From Trichobilharzia szidati (lineage: Eukaryota > Platyhelminthes > Trematoda > Strigeidida > Schistosomatidae): a stretch of 64,000 nucleotides of DNA. The stretch lies in the NCBI GenBank assembly GCA_944472155.2, contig OX235273.1:82516793-82580792 (forward strand). Direction: 5' to 3'. Within the stretch, counting starts at the first letter, position 1. Each line of letters begins with the position of its first letter. The notes beneath the pieces were generated by a model. That model was not told the origin of the DNA. It saw nothing but the letters and a program-made list of their open reading frames with translations, and did not search any database. The translations under genes were made by a program, and so were the position numbers. This document shows positions 46,151 through 56,815 of the stretch, piece after piece.

Positions 46151-48189
46151 CGATGTGACGAAAAGGATATTGAGGCCAGAGATTTATAAAATGCATATGG
46201 TCGTAATTTTGACCAACTTCACCTGATGCATTTAGTGGGCTAAATTATTACGCTCTTTATCAATGGATAAGTGGTGTTAGTAACGCATGAGTGGACTTTG
46301 AACGAAGAGTTTACACTACTGAATATATTCATTCCACAAATTTTCCAAATAAGCCAATTTAAAAAATCGAAATAGCACTAATATGCTGTCTTGACTAATC
46401 ACCGCCGGAAAACAAAAAAGGGCTTATTTCCTACCTGACAGCGGAATATACTTGTTTGATCATAGAACAAGTAAAAAGAATAATGCAGGGGAGAAAACCT
46501 TTTCTTTTCTCAGAACAGTGAATCTCACAACAATCGAAAATCAGTAAACCTAGTTATTTTAATCCCACATCTTTCGCTAACAATTATGCCAGTTATGTTA
46601 TGAAGTTCTCGCTTATCGAGGCTATCGAACTTTGGAGAAGCATAGCATAAATACATTTCGAAGTCCGTTGGATTGGTTAAAGAATATTAGGCATGCTTTA
46701 AGTGAATTTTGTTTAGTGTGAAGACACCGTTGTAGATATCTTTTTATGTTACATATAGTAAAAACTGGAATATTAGTGTAATCGCATTTTGTAGTCAATG
46801 TTCATACCCAAACATTACTTATGTTTAAAGAAACATTCTTCGTTTTATCAATCGCTCTTTGAGTGTTATCTCATTGCACTTTATCATAAAATATCCAAAA
46901 GATTTAAAGTATAACGTTAGACTTATTCAGTTAAATATGAATGAAATACACTGTTTACCATTTTATAATATTTTGATTACTTTACAGAATACTAAATTTT
47001 GTGTGCTTTTTCATTCTTTAGCACTGACATTTAAACTTGAACATCAAGAATGAAAGTAGCTGACAAAACATTTTACAAAAATTCGGATGCAAAAAATCCT
47101 TTCGGCGAAATACACACATACATTTAGTGATTAGTTAAATCACTAAATTTTCACCGTGACAGCTGTACATTACTTAAAAACGGTGAAGCGAGTTCAAGTT
47201 TACTTGCTAATGCAATGTAGCTTAATTTCTGCATAATTGAAAATGACATATTTATAAAATTGTGTGTCATTCGTTGAAAGTTTGAGAAAAAATCACTAAA
47301 GTTGACAGCTAAACAAGAATAACACAACTCTGGAAACTGTTCATTAAATAAAGGCTATCAGAGTCATTTTATATCAGTGTTGTATTTAAATGAATAGAAT
47401 TCAGTGCAGGAAAATAACAGATTCTCCCTCCCTCTCTCTGTTTATATATATAAGCTTATGCATAGACAAATATTCAATACATTTATACAAACTTTTCGTT
47501 TGAATCTAACAGCGGGTAAAGTTGTTTTTTTTTAAAAACAGAATGCCTCAAAGCTCGTGTCAGATAATACACTTATTCTGAGGTATGTATGTCAAATGAA
47601 AACTAGCAGTTATAAAATAACTTAATTTTTCTTTTTTGAAGATAGCGGGAAGAAGTTATAGCTCAGCTGGAATGTCTTAGTTATCGTATTCTGAAGTTAA
47701 TACTGAAGGTTGCATCTTGAAAGATAATCAAAGATTTTCAGTCAGACCAAAAAGGTAACAGAACACGAAAACACCGAAATTTATACGCGCATATCATACA
47801 TTTCGACCAGTGTTAATTTATTTGTTCATGATGTGTTTGTAATGTTATGGAATAGAACACCTTCTAGATTGAAAACGTAGTATTCTTCCAGAACGGAGGT
47901 CATTCGTAGACATATAGTAGAGGAAATGGAAAACCCTTGCACGAAGTATGTTTATAGGCAAGAAACATTCAGTGTCATTAAATTTATTTGATATAACAAG
48001 AAATGACATCTGTTTTTTCATTATGAGAGATTACCATAGTTATTTCTATTGTTAACAAAATTACAGAATGAGAAACAGGGTTTTCACAAAATAAATGCAT
48101 TATTTCAGGCGATAATGTTAACAGGAATGCAACAGATAAGTTGCTTTCGAAGTACCGGCCTACAACAATTCCTGTGTTCGTCAAAGTTT
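46151..48189. other. No recognisable feature
   Basis: About 2 kb of AT-rich DNA with a CT-rich patch at 47427-47440 and TA-rich simple sequence at 47442-47452. No gene or named repeat was seen. Confidence 0.45.
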
Positions 48190-48262
48190 CGATTAGTTTT
48201 CTAGGATAGCACTCCCTGTTTACCCGGACTTGGGATCAAGTAGAAAACTAGCCAGCTAGTAA
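48190..48262 (-). mobile_element. RTE 5' leader fragment
   Basis: On the minus strand GGCTAGTTTTCTACTTGATC and CCAAGTCCGGGTAAACAGG match the RTE leader at 11685-11720. It is isolated from any coding part. Confidence 0.6.
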
Positions 48263-49088
48263 ACGAGGTGATATGTTCGGCACTAAATGAATATATGAAA
48301 AGTAGAGATTTGCATTAGCAAGAATAAGAAGAGGTTTGTGTGCAGTCCCACAGTAAGAGAAATATTTAAGACAGTTAAATCCGTCTATCATTCCAAACAT
48401 CTGAACAACTGTAGCAGTTATATTTGTCGACTTACAGTTATTCTGTTGGCTAATTTGGATTGAAAGAAAGTCAATTTTGAAATCAACTAAACCTCCACAG
48501 TCTCAAAACTTTTAATTGCATCTCACAAGCTTTTATTATTCACAGATTGCATATACAAATTCAATAAAAATATTGAAACTTTTCAAAACATTTCTGAAAT
48601 TATTTCAAAGCAATTAGTAGAATAAAAAAAAATGATATCTTGAGGCGAAAACTCGTATTTTAGTTGAAAAAAGGTCACTTCAAGTAAGTAATTTCACTAT
48701 TTTCGTTGAAAGTCTGCACAGTTTTTCAATGAAAACCATATCTCAATGAATAGATTTTATTGAAAGTAATTATTTTTAGCCTGAATACTGAACAAAATAT
48801 ACATCAGTGTGCGCTGTTTTTCTCGTGTTGATTTTTCAAGCATATTCATTCAGGTTTATTTCCAGTTAAAACGTGATACGGATTCACATATTTTTTCCTC
48901 ATGAATAATTAGTTGAGATACGAAATGATGAGGAATGTTTAATCATTTCTAGGAAATAATTATTCTTTAGAAAGTTAGGTGGAACTAGAAAATTAACGAT
49001 ATTCGAAATAATAATAATATCTAATGCGGATTATCAATGAAGGTTTTAAAAATAAAGTTGTAAAATAATGAAGCATAGTACAAACTAA
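48263..49088. other. No recognisable feature
   Basis: AT-rich, no signal. Confidence 0.45.
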
Positions 49089-49640
49089 ATGACACATATT
49101 TTTCACTCACAACTCTCCCCCTGCATCTCATCAGGTAAAACCAGAAGCCTATATAGAAAACTATATGCTCGCACCAGCAAGTACAAAAACTCAACCATAC
49201 CCTACTTAGCTCGTGTTCTGTGTGATAAAGAAAGCATTAGGCGTGACACCTATAATTCATTAAATAGTCATTAGAACAACTGGACCTCGCCTTTCCAACT
49301 CATATCATTTATGGGTACAACATTTTCTTTCTTTCTTTTCCTTTTCTCTCTCTCTTTTTTCCTCCGTTATGTGCTGCTTTGTTTCTTTCTCTCGCTTACG
49401 CCAGTAAATATGACAGCTCCCACTTTTCTAACACCTTCAAACACTGTTCAGCTTTGGCTTTGCTACCGACATCCCAATATGTTGTCGTCATAATGAACTG
49501 AGATTTCCTTAATCTATGTAGAATTCTATTTATTGACAGTGTACTAACTGGATGCAATATTGTAGTAAAAATGCCGAGAATTCCATTCTGTATCACAAGT
49601 ACTGTTTTGGAATAAACCAAATTATTATTATTATTAAGAT
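49089..49640 (+). mobile_element. 3' end of an unassigned retroposon
   Basis: Partner of 21668-22085. The coding remnant (61 residues from 49089) contains SLYRKLYARTSKYKNSTIPY and ends at a stop at 49272-49274. It is followed by a pyrimidine-rich stretch, then GAATTCCATTCTGTATCACA, TTGGAATAAACC and an (ATT)n tail. Tail and polyadenylation-like AATAAA suggest retroposition from an mRNA-like template or a LINE 3' end. I do not recognise the protein. Confidence 0.6.
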
Positions 49641-49803
49641 ACTACCACTGTTCTGTTCAAATAGACGCCATTATTTTAGGCGGCTTAGGATTTGATTAAG
49701 GCATCCGAGTGGAATTGGCTGCATTTCATCAACAGCTGCGAACATTTTTTCTCTGATACTAATTTTTGAAAAGCAGCAAATCTTGATAATTCAGGATTTA
49801 ATG

Positions 49804-49990
49804 AATGCGTCGGTGGCACAGTGGTTAGGACTCTCGCCAACCATGCACATGGTCCGGGGTTCGATCCCCTGCCGGCGCACACCCGATATCTATGGCCAGC
49901 CTGTAAAATTTGGGCTACCGATATCCATGTTGAAAATTCCATACTTGTACTGAAAATACGGTGTGGAATCAAGCTGTAACCAAACATTAA
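49804..49990 (+). mobile_element. Short tRNA-derived SINE
   Basis: Plus-strand copy very close to the ones at 16084 and 23120: box A GTGGCACAGTGGTTAGG, box B GGGTTCGATCCCC, tail GTGGAATCAAGCTGTAACC with an A-rich end. Confidence 0.88.
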
Positions 49991-50584
49991 AAAATTAAAA
50001 TTAAATTAGCAAGTGATTTCGGAGTTCTTCAGTTGAACACTCTAGATACAGTGATATACATACCATTACATTAGGGGAGATACGTGACTGAAAAATAAAC
50101 TGTGATAAATCGATCGTGCAAAACAACAGCTGCGAATGTTTTTCAGGTCAAGTTTCGATGGATGAAGGGTAAGGGGTATGAGATTAAATTTGAGATAATA
50201 ATTAAAATTTAATTATGATCCAGTTACATCACTTAAATAAACAATTAGTTATCCGTGGACGAACTTGAAAATGTCAGAAACTGCAAACCGAATAACAATA
50301 ATAAAAGGATCAAAATAATGACACTCACAAAAGATAGTTCTACATGAATTAATAATAATAAAAGATTCAATAAAATAAAAATATTAATAATAATTACAGT
50401 TAATGGGTAAAAGATATTACCATGATAGATTCAAAATGACCACCACTTTTCCCTGTACAAAAAGATCGGGAGTACGCTACAAATGCAAGGATCTTTCTGT
50501 TCGTTTGTCTTCTTATAATAATAAATGACTTGACAGCGTCATTATCATATTCGTAGCCTATACGGTTTTTTATTTTTTAATTTT
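49991..50584. other. No recognisable feature
   Basis: AT-rich spacer between two SINE copies, with AATAATAATAA patches. Confidence 0.45.
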
Positions 50585-50765
50585 TTAATTTCAGCTTGAT
50601 TCCACACCGGATCTTTTGGTACAGGTATGGAATTTTCAGCATGTGATATCCTAGCCCAAATTTTGCAGACCGACCATAGATATCAGGTGTGCGTCGGCAG
50701 GGGATCGAACCCCGGACCATGTGCATGGTCGACGACAGTCCTAACCACTGTGCCACTGACGCTTT
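50585..50765 (-). mobile_element. Short tRNA-derived SINE
   Basis: Minus-strand copy, with tail TTTCAGCTTGATTCCACACC at the left and box B/box A at 50695-50760. It lies about 600 bp from the plus-strand copy at 49804, so the two form a widely spaced inverted pair. Confidence 0.87.
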
Positions 50766-51335
50766 GACTTCAGCCTTTTTCGAACACTGGCAAATGCCCC
50801 ATCATAAAAATAGAGAATCGGCTTTCCTCCTTACCTCCAAAGCACACTCAATTGATATTTTTAGTCTGCATTGTCTAGGACTGTCGATTGGTCTTTCCCA
50901 GATTGTTGAGGCATCCGATTGATGGTGTTATGGAACACTATCTTTGCAGCATAGTAAGTTCCTTTAATAATTTTATCAATTTTTCACTTAATTACTTCTT
51001 TAATGACATCTTCAAATGGCAAACTGATAAATACCGCTTTCTCTGACATTGCTTAAATAGTTTCACTGACTGTTATTTCCCTTCAGAATATTTACTGATA
51101 AATTTCTCAGGATGTCTAAGAGATATCCTGAAGTTAAGACTTAGAAAAGACTTCGTCATTGATAATCATCTATTTACTACTTATGACATGCTTTTTTCAT
51201 CTTGGTTCAAAAATACTGCATTACCAGATACCTAAGGCACACTGTCTTATTTAAGTTCAAACACAAGGTAGGTCATCACTATCTCAGTTTTGATAAAGGT
51301 TGAATAAGCCTAAACATTTAAATGTTTAGATCATT
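50766..51335. other. No recognisable feature
   Basis: AT-rich, no signal. Confidence 0.45.
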
Positions 51336-51412
51336 ATATATCCTTAGATACCATCTGAAAACCAGGTGGGAGTACTGAAGAGTTGTGTCTTCTTAGTTTG
51401 GGACACTTCATC
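51336..51412 (-). mobile_element. Hammerhead-SINE fragment in inverted pair
   Basis: Minus-strand copy truncated to the hammerhead and part of the tail. It retains CTGATGA exactly (51408-51402 in minus sense), a UGUC/GACA stem II, but ACAAC where GAAAC is expected. Confidence 0.7.
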
Positions 51413-51580
51413 AGAAACCAGAAGGTCTTGGGTTCGAATCCCGATTCGAAGAGTCCCAAACTAGGACGAAACATCTCTCGAGTACTCCAAGCTGATATTC
51501 CGATGGTTCTGTAACTGATATCAGCTCATGGTGAAACTCTCCAACCAATGAGACAAAATCCCTACAAAAACCAGTAGGTG
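51405..51580 (+). mobile_element. Hammerhead-SINE in inverted pair
   Basis: Plus-strand copy: box B (GGGTTCGAATCCC), a hammerhead at 51441-51482 with GTCC/GGAC, GAAAC and a changed stem III (ACATCTCT), then tail TGATATCAGCTCATGGTGAA and CAAAATCCCTACAAAAACC. The two copies meet with only about 20 bp of head between them. Confidence 0.78.
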
Positions 51581-52662
51581 GAAATACACATTACTGACAA
51601 ACGTTCTCCCTAAATTAGATGACTACATCTCTTCGGTTTAAAGCTAATTATGACTGAAGAGAAAAAAAAACAAAATTGTCACGCGACCAAAATAAAACCT
51701 CATGAATTATTAAAGTAGAAATCCTTATGGGGATTGAGGTTGAGAGTAGTTTAAGCAGAAATTATATAAGTTGTTAGACTTTACTTCTACAGTCATTCAG
51801 TTTAACAAATTTTCTGATTGCGTAATATCAATATATAATGAATATTCACATGATAAGGCTTTCATGACTGAAAAATGTCTGACATGTCAGATGAGTGGAG
51901 GAAGGTAGACTGGCGACGCATGACTCTAGTGTCATTTTTGAAGTATTTCCTATCCCAAAATAGTCAGTAAACTAGAGCTGCATAAAACAAATTAAAAAAG
52001 TGACAAGTGATAGAGCTCGAAAATTGAAATGAAATAGTCAATTGTTATCACTTATGTGCGTAGGTGTTTCAATTTGTTTACCAAACAGAAATTCTAATCT
52101 ACTATTCCATTTTGCTGAGAACTACGATATATAGTGAAGTTAAGGCATGGGAAGTGATTTTAAAAAAATGCTGAATATTATCATAATGCAGAGAATAACA
52201 CTGGTGAAGATCGGTTTACTGTTTATTTGCATAAAGTACAGAGAACATTAAGAAAATTATATAGCTTGTGTTGATTTCACTATCTATAGGTAATCCTAAG
52301 TACTGTGTATCAGTCACGTTTTCTTCGTCATTTTCCTTTACATCTAAGATTTATTACTCATTTGTAACTTTCCTTTGAACTTATTTTTTCATTGACACAT
52401 AGATTGTTATTGCTTTTCCGAAAATGCTGCTCTATAATACTGCTTATACCTATGTGATATATGCTATAATAATAGTCGCCTGACATGCCTTTGCTATACA
52501 ATTTTACGCTAGAGATAATTATTTGTACCATTACAATTGTAAACCATTTCTGGAAGAAAAAAACTGCCATTTATGTTCATCTTAATGAAGGCATATGACG
52601 GTTTATATCGTTCTGCTTAAAAACTGATGCGTTGAACTTGGTCGTAGTATAAGTAGCACGTA
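51581..52662. other. No recognisable feature
   Basis: AT-rich. A 70-residue minus-strand frame at 52358-52570 has no signature. Confidence 0.45.
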
Positions 52663-54418
52663 TTTTGAAGCGCTTACAATTATTATTGTTTCCTTTAATT
52701 CCTTGAGGAACACAGGGCTTCAGCCGCACGTCTCTACTGCTTTCGGTTCTCTGCCAACGTTTTCACTTGGCTCCACGCCTGACCACATGCTTTCATCTCC
52801 TCTTCGCATGACCTACTCCATGTCATCCTTGGACGACCGACTCGTCGCTTTCCTTTAGGGTTCCACTCGAGTGATGGTCTGGCGTGTGATGTCACTTGAT
52901 GGTTCTCTCAGAGTATGGCCAATCCAACTCCATTTCTTCCTGCATGTTTACTGCACGGTTAGTTCCTTTTTGATTGGTTCGTTCACTGCCAGAGATCCCT
53001 ATTGCTGATCTTTTCTGGCCATTTGATCTTTAGTAGTATTGAGTGGAGACAGCTGTTGATGAAGGTCTGTAGTTTGTTCGAAGTGCTCTTCATGATGCGA
53101 CAAGTTTTTGATCCGTATAGTGGCAGTGACTTCACATTGGAGTCGGAGAAAATCCGGATCTTATTTTCCATGCTGAGTGCTGTTGATCTCAATACAGACT
53201 TCAGAGTAATGAAAACTTGCCTTGCTTTTCCGATCCTCGCTTCGATATCGTCTTCAGTTCCATCCGCCTGTAGTTGAAACGGTGGTTTCTCTCATTTATG
53301 CTGGCTGATTGTTGTCTGTTATTGTTTTTCTCGCTGTTGCTGTTGGACGGGAATCTTCATCACTTCTGTTTCCTCTACATTCGCCTGAAATCCTTTCTAT
53401 CTTTGATGCTCCTTCTGCCAACTTGTTGCTTTTCACATGCATGTCTTCCAGTTTGTGGGAAATCAGAAATATATAATCGGCGAAATCGAGATCCTCCAAG
53501 TTTTGTGTGGGTCCACTTTATGCCTGTTTCCTCACTGTCTGCTATCTGTCGCATTATCCAGTCCACCACAATCAGGAAAATCATTGGATTCAGCAGGCAG
53601 CCATTCAGCTTTGTCTTACTCTCATCTTCATAAAGAAGGATTCCGTTATTTTCCCGTTGTGGATAACTTGACATGCAGCATTGTCGTACAACTGTTGGAT
53701 GAGGTGTATAATTGTTAGCGGCACGCTGTAGTAGCAAAATAGTTTCCAAATCACATTTTGATTGACGCTGTCGAAGGCCTTTACAAAGTCGATGAAGTTG
53801 AGATAGAGAGGTGACTGCCATTCCAAGCTCTGTCTAATGATAACACGTTGTGTTGCGATTTGATCAATACATGACTTGCTTCTCCTGAAACCAAACTTTT
53901 ACGGTCGAAATTTTTATGCAGGGCGTGTTTGAATCCCTCGGGGATGAGGCCACTTCGCACTTTGCTTGGGATAGGCAGGAGCATAACGCCTTGCCAGTTC
54001 TTGCATTGACTTAAGTACTATTTTCTTTGGCAGTTTGAATAAGTAGCCTTTCTTCCAATCCGCAGGTATCTTGCTTTCTTTCCACACCTTCTCCATTAGT
54101 GGTGTCATCAAGATCGCTGATGTCTCTGGGTCCATTTTCAATTCTTCTGAGGGGATTCCGTGTTGTCCTGCTGATTTTTAAGCTTTAAGCATCTTTATTG
54201 CCTTTAGGATTTCTAATTTAGTAGGAGAGATGGTATCCACTGGTAGTTCTGCTTCCGCTGTTGGTATTATTGAGCGCGTTTTAGGTGCTGGTGGAATAAG
54301 AATTCTTTTGAAGTGTTCAGTTCAGTGTTCCCTTTGCTCCACCTATTTGGTGATTGAATTTTCATTGTCATCTTTCACTGGCTTAATTTGTGTTGATCTC
54401 TTTTGAAGCACTTACAAT
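52663..54418 (-). mobile_element. RTE retrotransposon, 5'-truncated, with target duplications
   Basis: Minus-strand RTE of 1.72 kb between two copies of a 17-bp sequence, TTTTGAAGCGCTTACAA at 52663-52679 and TTTTGAAGCACTTACAA at 54401-54417 (one mismatch). The 3' end (minus) reads CTGAAGCCCTGTGTTCCTCA with an AATAATAATT tail flush with the left duplication. The 5' end falls inside the region before the RT core. This is a textbook 5'-truncated target-primed insertion and is younger than the copy at 37600. Confidence 0.93.
52950..54200 (-). pseudogene. RTE reverse transcriptase remnant
   Basis: Minus-strand blocks in order: VWKESKIPADWKKGYLFKLP (about 54070-54110), LYLNFIDFVKAFDSVNQNVI as motif A with its Asp (53765-53820), VPLTIIHLIQQLYDNAACQV, MEDLDFADYIFLISHKLEDM with FADD changed to FADY (53480-53499), and ENKIRIFSDSNVKSLPLYGS with KIKWPEKISNRDLW (52985-53160). 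The loss of one catalytic Asp and several frame changes mean no active polymerase. Plus-strand frames here (53002-53718) are antisense shadows. Confidence 0.88.
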
Positions 54419-55469
54419 GAACCATATATATAGTGCTGATGATGTTAAATTGGCTACATAAATTGACAGGAGAATACAGGAAGTTTAATAGAACAATGAT
54501 ACAATGAGGAAATCAGGCAGAATTTAAAAATTGGTTAAAGCCGCATATGATTAGATTAGCGTTAACTAGTTGAGGTTGAAGGTAATCAGCAACTGCGTCT
54601 ATGGATCCCTGAAATTTTTAGGATCTCAGATAAGCAACGTAAATGTTTCCTATTGTCATTTGCAGTCTAATTCTCTCGATATTCTAATAATCATGCATTG
54701 TTATACTCGTGAAATTGAAGTAACACTCAGATAATGATTATGTCGGCGGAATTCACGAAGATATTGAAAAGTGCAGATATATCTTCCACTTGGGAAGCTA
54801 GTTTGGTAATTACAGTATTGCTTTAGTTAGCAGTGTATTTTAAAGGACGTTATGGTTTCTTATTGGTAAAATATTTCTGAGCCTGTCTTATTGCAATCAA
54901 AATATATTCATCACAGTCACAAACTTGAGTACAGCACAATCTTTAACAGTCCATTTCTGTAACCGTATGCTTTATGAGGGCCTGAGATGATGCAACTTAA
55001 CATCACGCATATATTTTCGCTAGTTTGTAGATCTCACAAATTGTCACTTCAGTAGGTTCAATGTAACTTACAAATTTAGTCACGACACTCAGATCGATTT
55101 GCTTTAGATTTGTTAAACATAGGTTTTGAAGCATCATTTAATGTACTGAGGTAGGTGTATTTCCTAATTTTTGCTTAGAACGTTGAGAGCTCCTCAGCTT
55201 GTGACCATTTTCACCTGTTCGTCATACATTCTACTCTGGCAGTAAATCAACTAGCTTCTTTTTCAGGAAACAATTCAGTTCCTGAGATGCAAGAGTTAAG
55301 TAAACACGCTGATTACTTAATCCCTAATGAGACAGAATAAAACTGCTGAGCTTCCACATTTTTGATCAAAATCAAGAGCATGTGTAAACACAGACAATAA
55401 TTAATCTCAATATTTGTTAAATGTGTGTCGTTAATCATAACGCACTTCCTTGACATTATTTTGACAATA
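54419..55469. other. No recognisable feature
   Basis: AT-rich, about 1 kb without coding or repeat signal. Confidence 0.45.
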
Positions 55470-55516
55470 AAACTTACTAATATATGTGTAAAACTTGGTC
55501 ACTGTGGTAACAAGTA

Positions 55517-55588
55517 ATTCCATATTAGTTTGTATATTAGATGTATCACACAGTGAAACAGCATAATTTACTGGATGACATTTCGAAC
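55517..55588. repeat. Left inverted arm of PLE copy B
   Basis: Reads ATTCCATATTAGTTTG through TGGATGACATTTCGAAC; reverse complement of 56729-56800 with about two mismatches. Confidence 0.95.
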
Positions 55589-55596
55589 ATGGATAG

Positions 55597-56649
55597 GTGG
55601 GAAAACAGCGATTGAAACGTTCACCCGCACTCCAAAAGTATGTAGATAACCAACTCACTGTGCTTAGAACACAGGATATAGGTAGATTTTTCGAACACAT
55701 TAACTCAAAGGTGGAGGCAATTCAATTCACTTATGAATTGGAAGATCAAGAAGGGGAGCTCCCAATGTTAGATTGCAGCGTAAAAAGGAAAGAAGGTGGG
55801 AAGTTAAACACTAGTGTTTAAAGGAAACCCACACACTCAAACAGATATTTGAACTTCCGATCATCCCATCTTATGTCAATAAAAATAGGATTGGTGAAAT
55901 GTTTAAGTGACAGAGCACAAAAACTAAGTAGTACCAAGGAAAATCTAAGACAGGAAGTGATACATATAAGAGAAACCTTGAAACCTAATAATTACCTTGA
56001 TAAATTAGTCAGGAAATATGCAGGGAAATGTAAAAATAAAATAAATAGTGATAGTAGTGATAGTGATGATAATATTAATCTTAATGACGCCATGCATTTC
56101 AAATATGCGCAAGACAACACCAACAATAAGGAATCCAAATCATCAGTAGTAATTCCATACAAGGAAGGAACCTCGGAAGCCTTGCGCAGAATTCTTAACA
56201 AGGCAGGAATAAAAACGGTATTCAAACCCACAAACTCAATTAGAAACAAGCTTTGTCGGTTAAAGGATCCTGTAGAGCCTTTAAAACAAAACAATTTAGT
56301 TTATCTAATACCCTGCAATGATTGTCAGGTCAAATACATAGGTCAAACCAGTAGAACAGGGGCAGTCAGACTAGCTGAACATAAAAACTTAGCAAAATCT
56401 AGACTGGTTGACCCGAATAAGATAAGAAATCTAGAGAATAGTTCAGCTATAGTACTACATGCAATTACACACAACCATACAATAGGATGGGATAAGATGA
56501 CAGTTTTAAAATCTAATGTCACAGGGTATAGGGAGAGATTGATAACAGAAGCTTTGTTTATTGAATTAACTGCAAATACATGTAATAGGAATGATTCAAC
56601 ACATCTGTCCCAGATACCTGGAAAATTTGACTACTCCTACGATAAATAG
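55597..56649 (+). pseudogene. PLE RT thumb plus GIY-YIG endonuclease, one internal stop
   Basis: One frame covers 55597-56649, interrupted only by TAA at 55819-55821. Before it lie the thumb blocks DIGRFFEHINSKVEAIQFTY and GELPMLDCSV. The stop falls where PLE proteins have the Tyr of Y-R-K-P-T-H, and RKPTHSNRYLNF follows directly. Downstream come KSSVVIPYKEGTSEALRRIL and a GIY-YIG domain with all expected elements visible: NNLVYLIPCNDC, YIGQTSRTGAVRLAEH with its Arg, SSAIVLHAITHNHTI, and YRERLITEALFIE with the catalytic Glu. An Asp/Ser linker (SDSSDSDDN) lies between the domains. The protein ends at 56647-56649. The palm motifs of RT are absent because of 5' truncation. The nuclease domain itself looks intact. 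Confidence 0.9.
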
Positions 56650-56728
56650 AAGAGGACAAAGAAAACTATAAAACTCAAGTTTTGAAGTCGTGTGATTATG
56701 ATTGATATGATTATGAACAATAAATTGT

Positions 56729-56800
56729 GTTCGAAACGTCATCCAGTAAATTATGCTGTTTCACTGTGTGATACATCTAATAAACAAACTAATATGGAAT
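56729..56800. repeat. Right inverted arm of PLE copy B
   Basis: Lies about 80 bp past the stop codon; reverse complement of 55517-55588. It contains GTTCGAAACGTCATCCAGT and CACTGTGTGATACATC, the PLE end motifs found also at 10405 and 20130. Confidence 0.95.
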
Positions 56801-56815
56801 GAAACTTACTGTTAA

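Larger units (their letters stand above)
55470..56815 (+). mobile_element. Penelope-like element copy B, inverted arms, almost open frame
   Basis: Plus-strand PLE of about 1.3 kb, 5'-truncated within the RT thumb. It is bounded by 72-bp arms 55517-55588 and 56729-56800 that are reverse complements with about two mismatches; the left arm continues outward to about 55470 in the PLE end consensus. The coding region has only one in-frame stop. Low arm divergence and the near-open frame make it the youngest PLE in the window. Confidence 0.9.

Noticed and set aside
53002..53718. Three plus-strand frames of 91-119 residues
   Set aside because: They are antisense to the RTE reverse transcriptase, whose motifs are clear on the minus strand.
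55992..56294. 100-residue minus-strand frame
   Set aside because: It is antisense to the nearly open PLE B frame.
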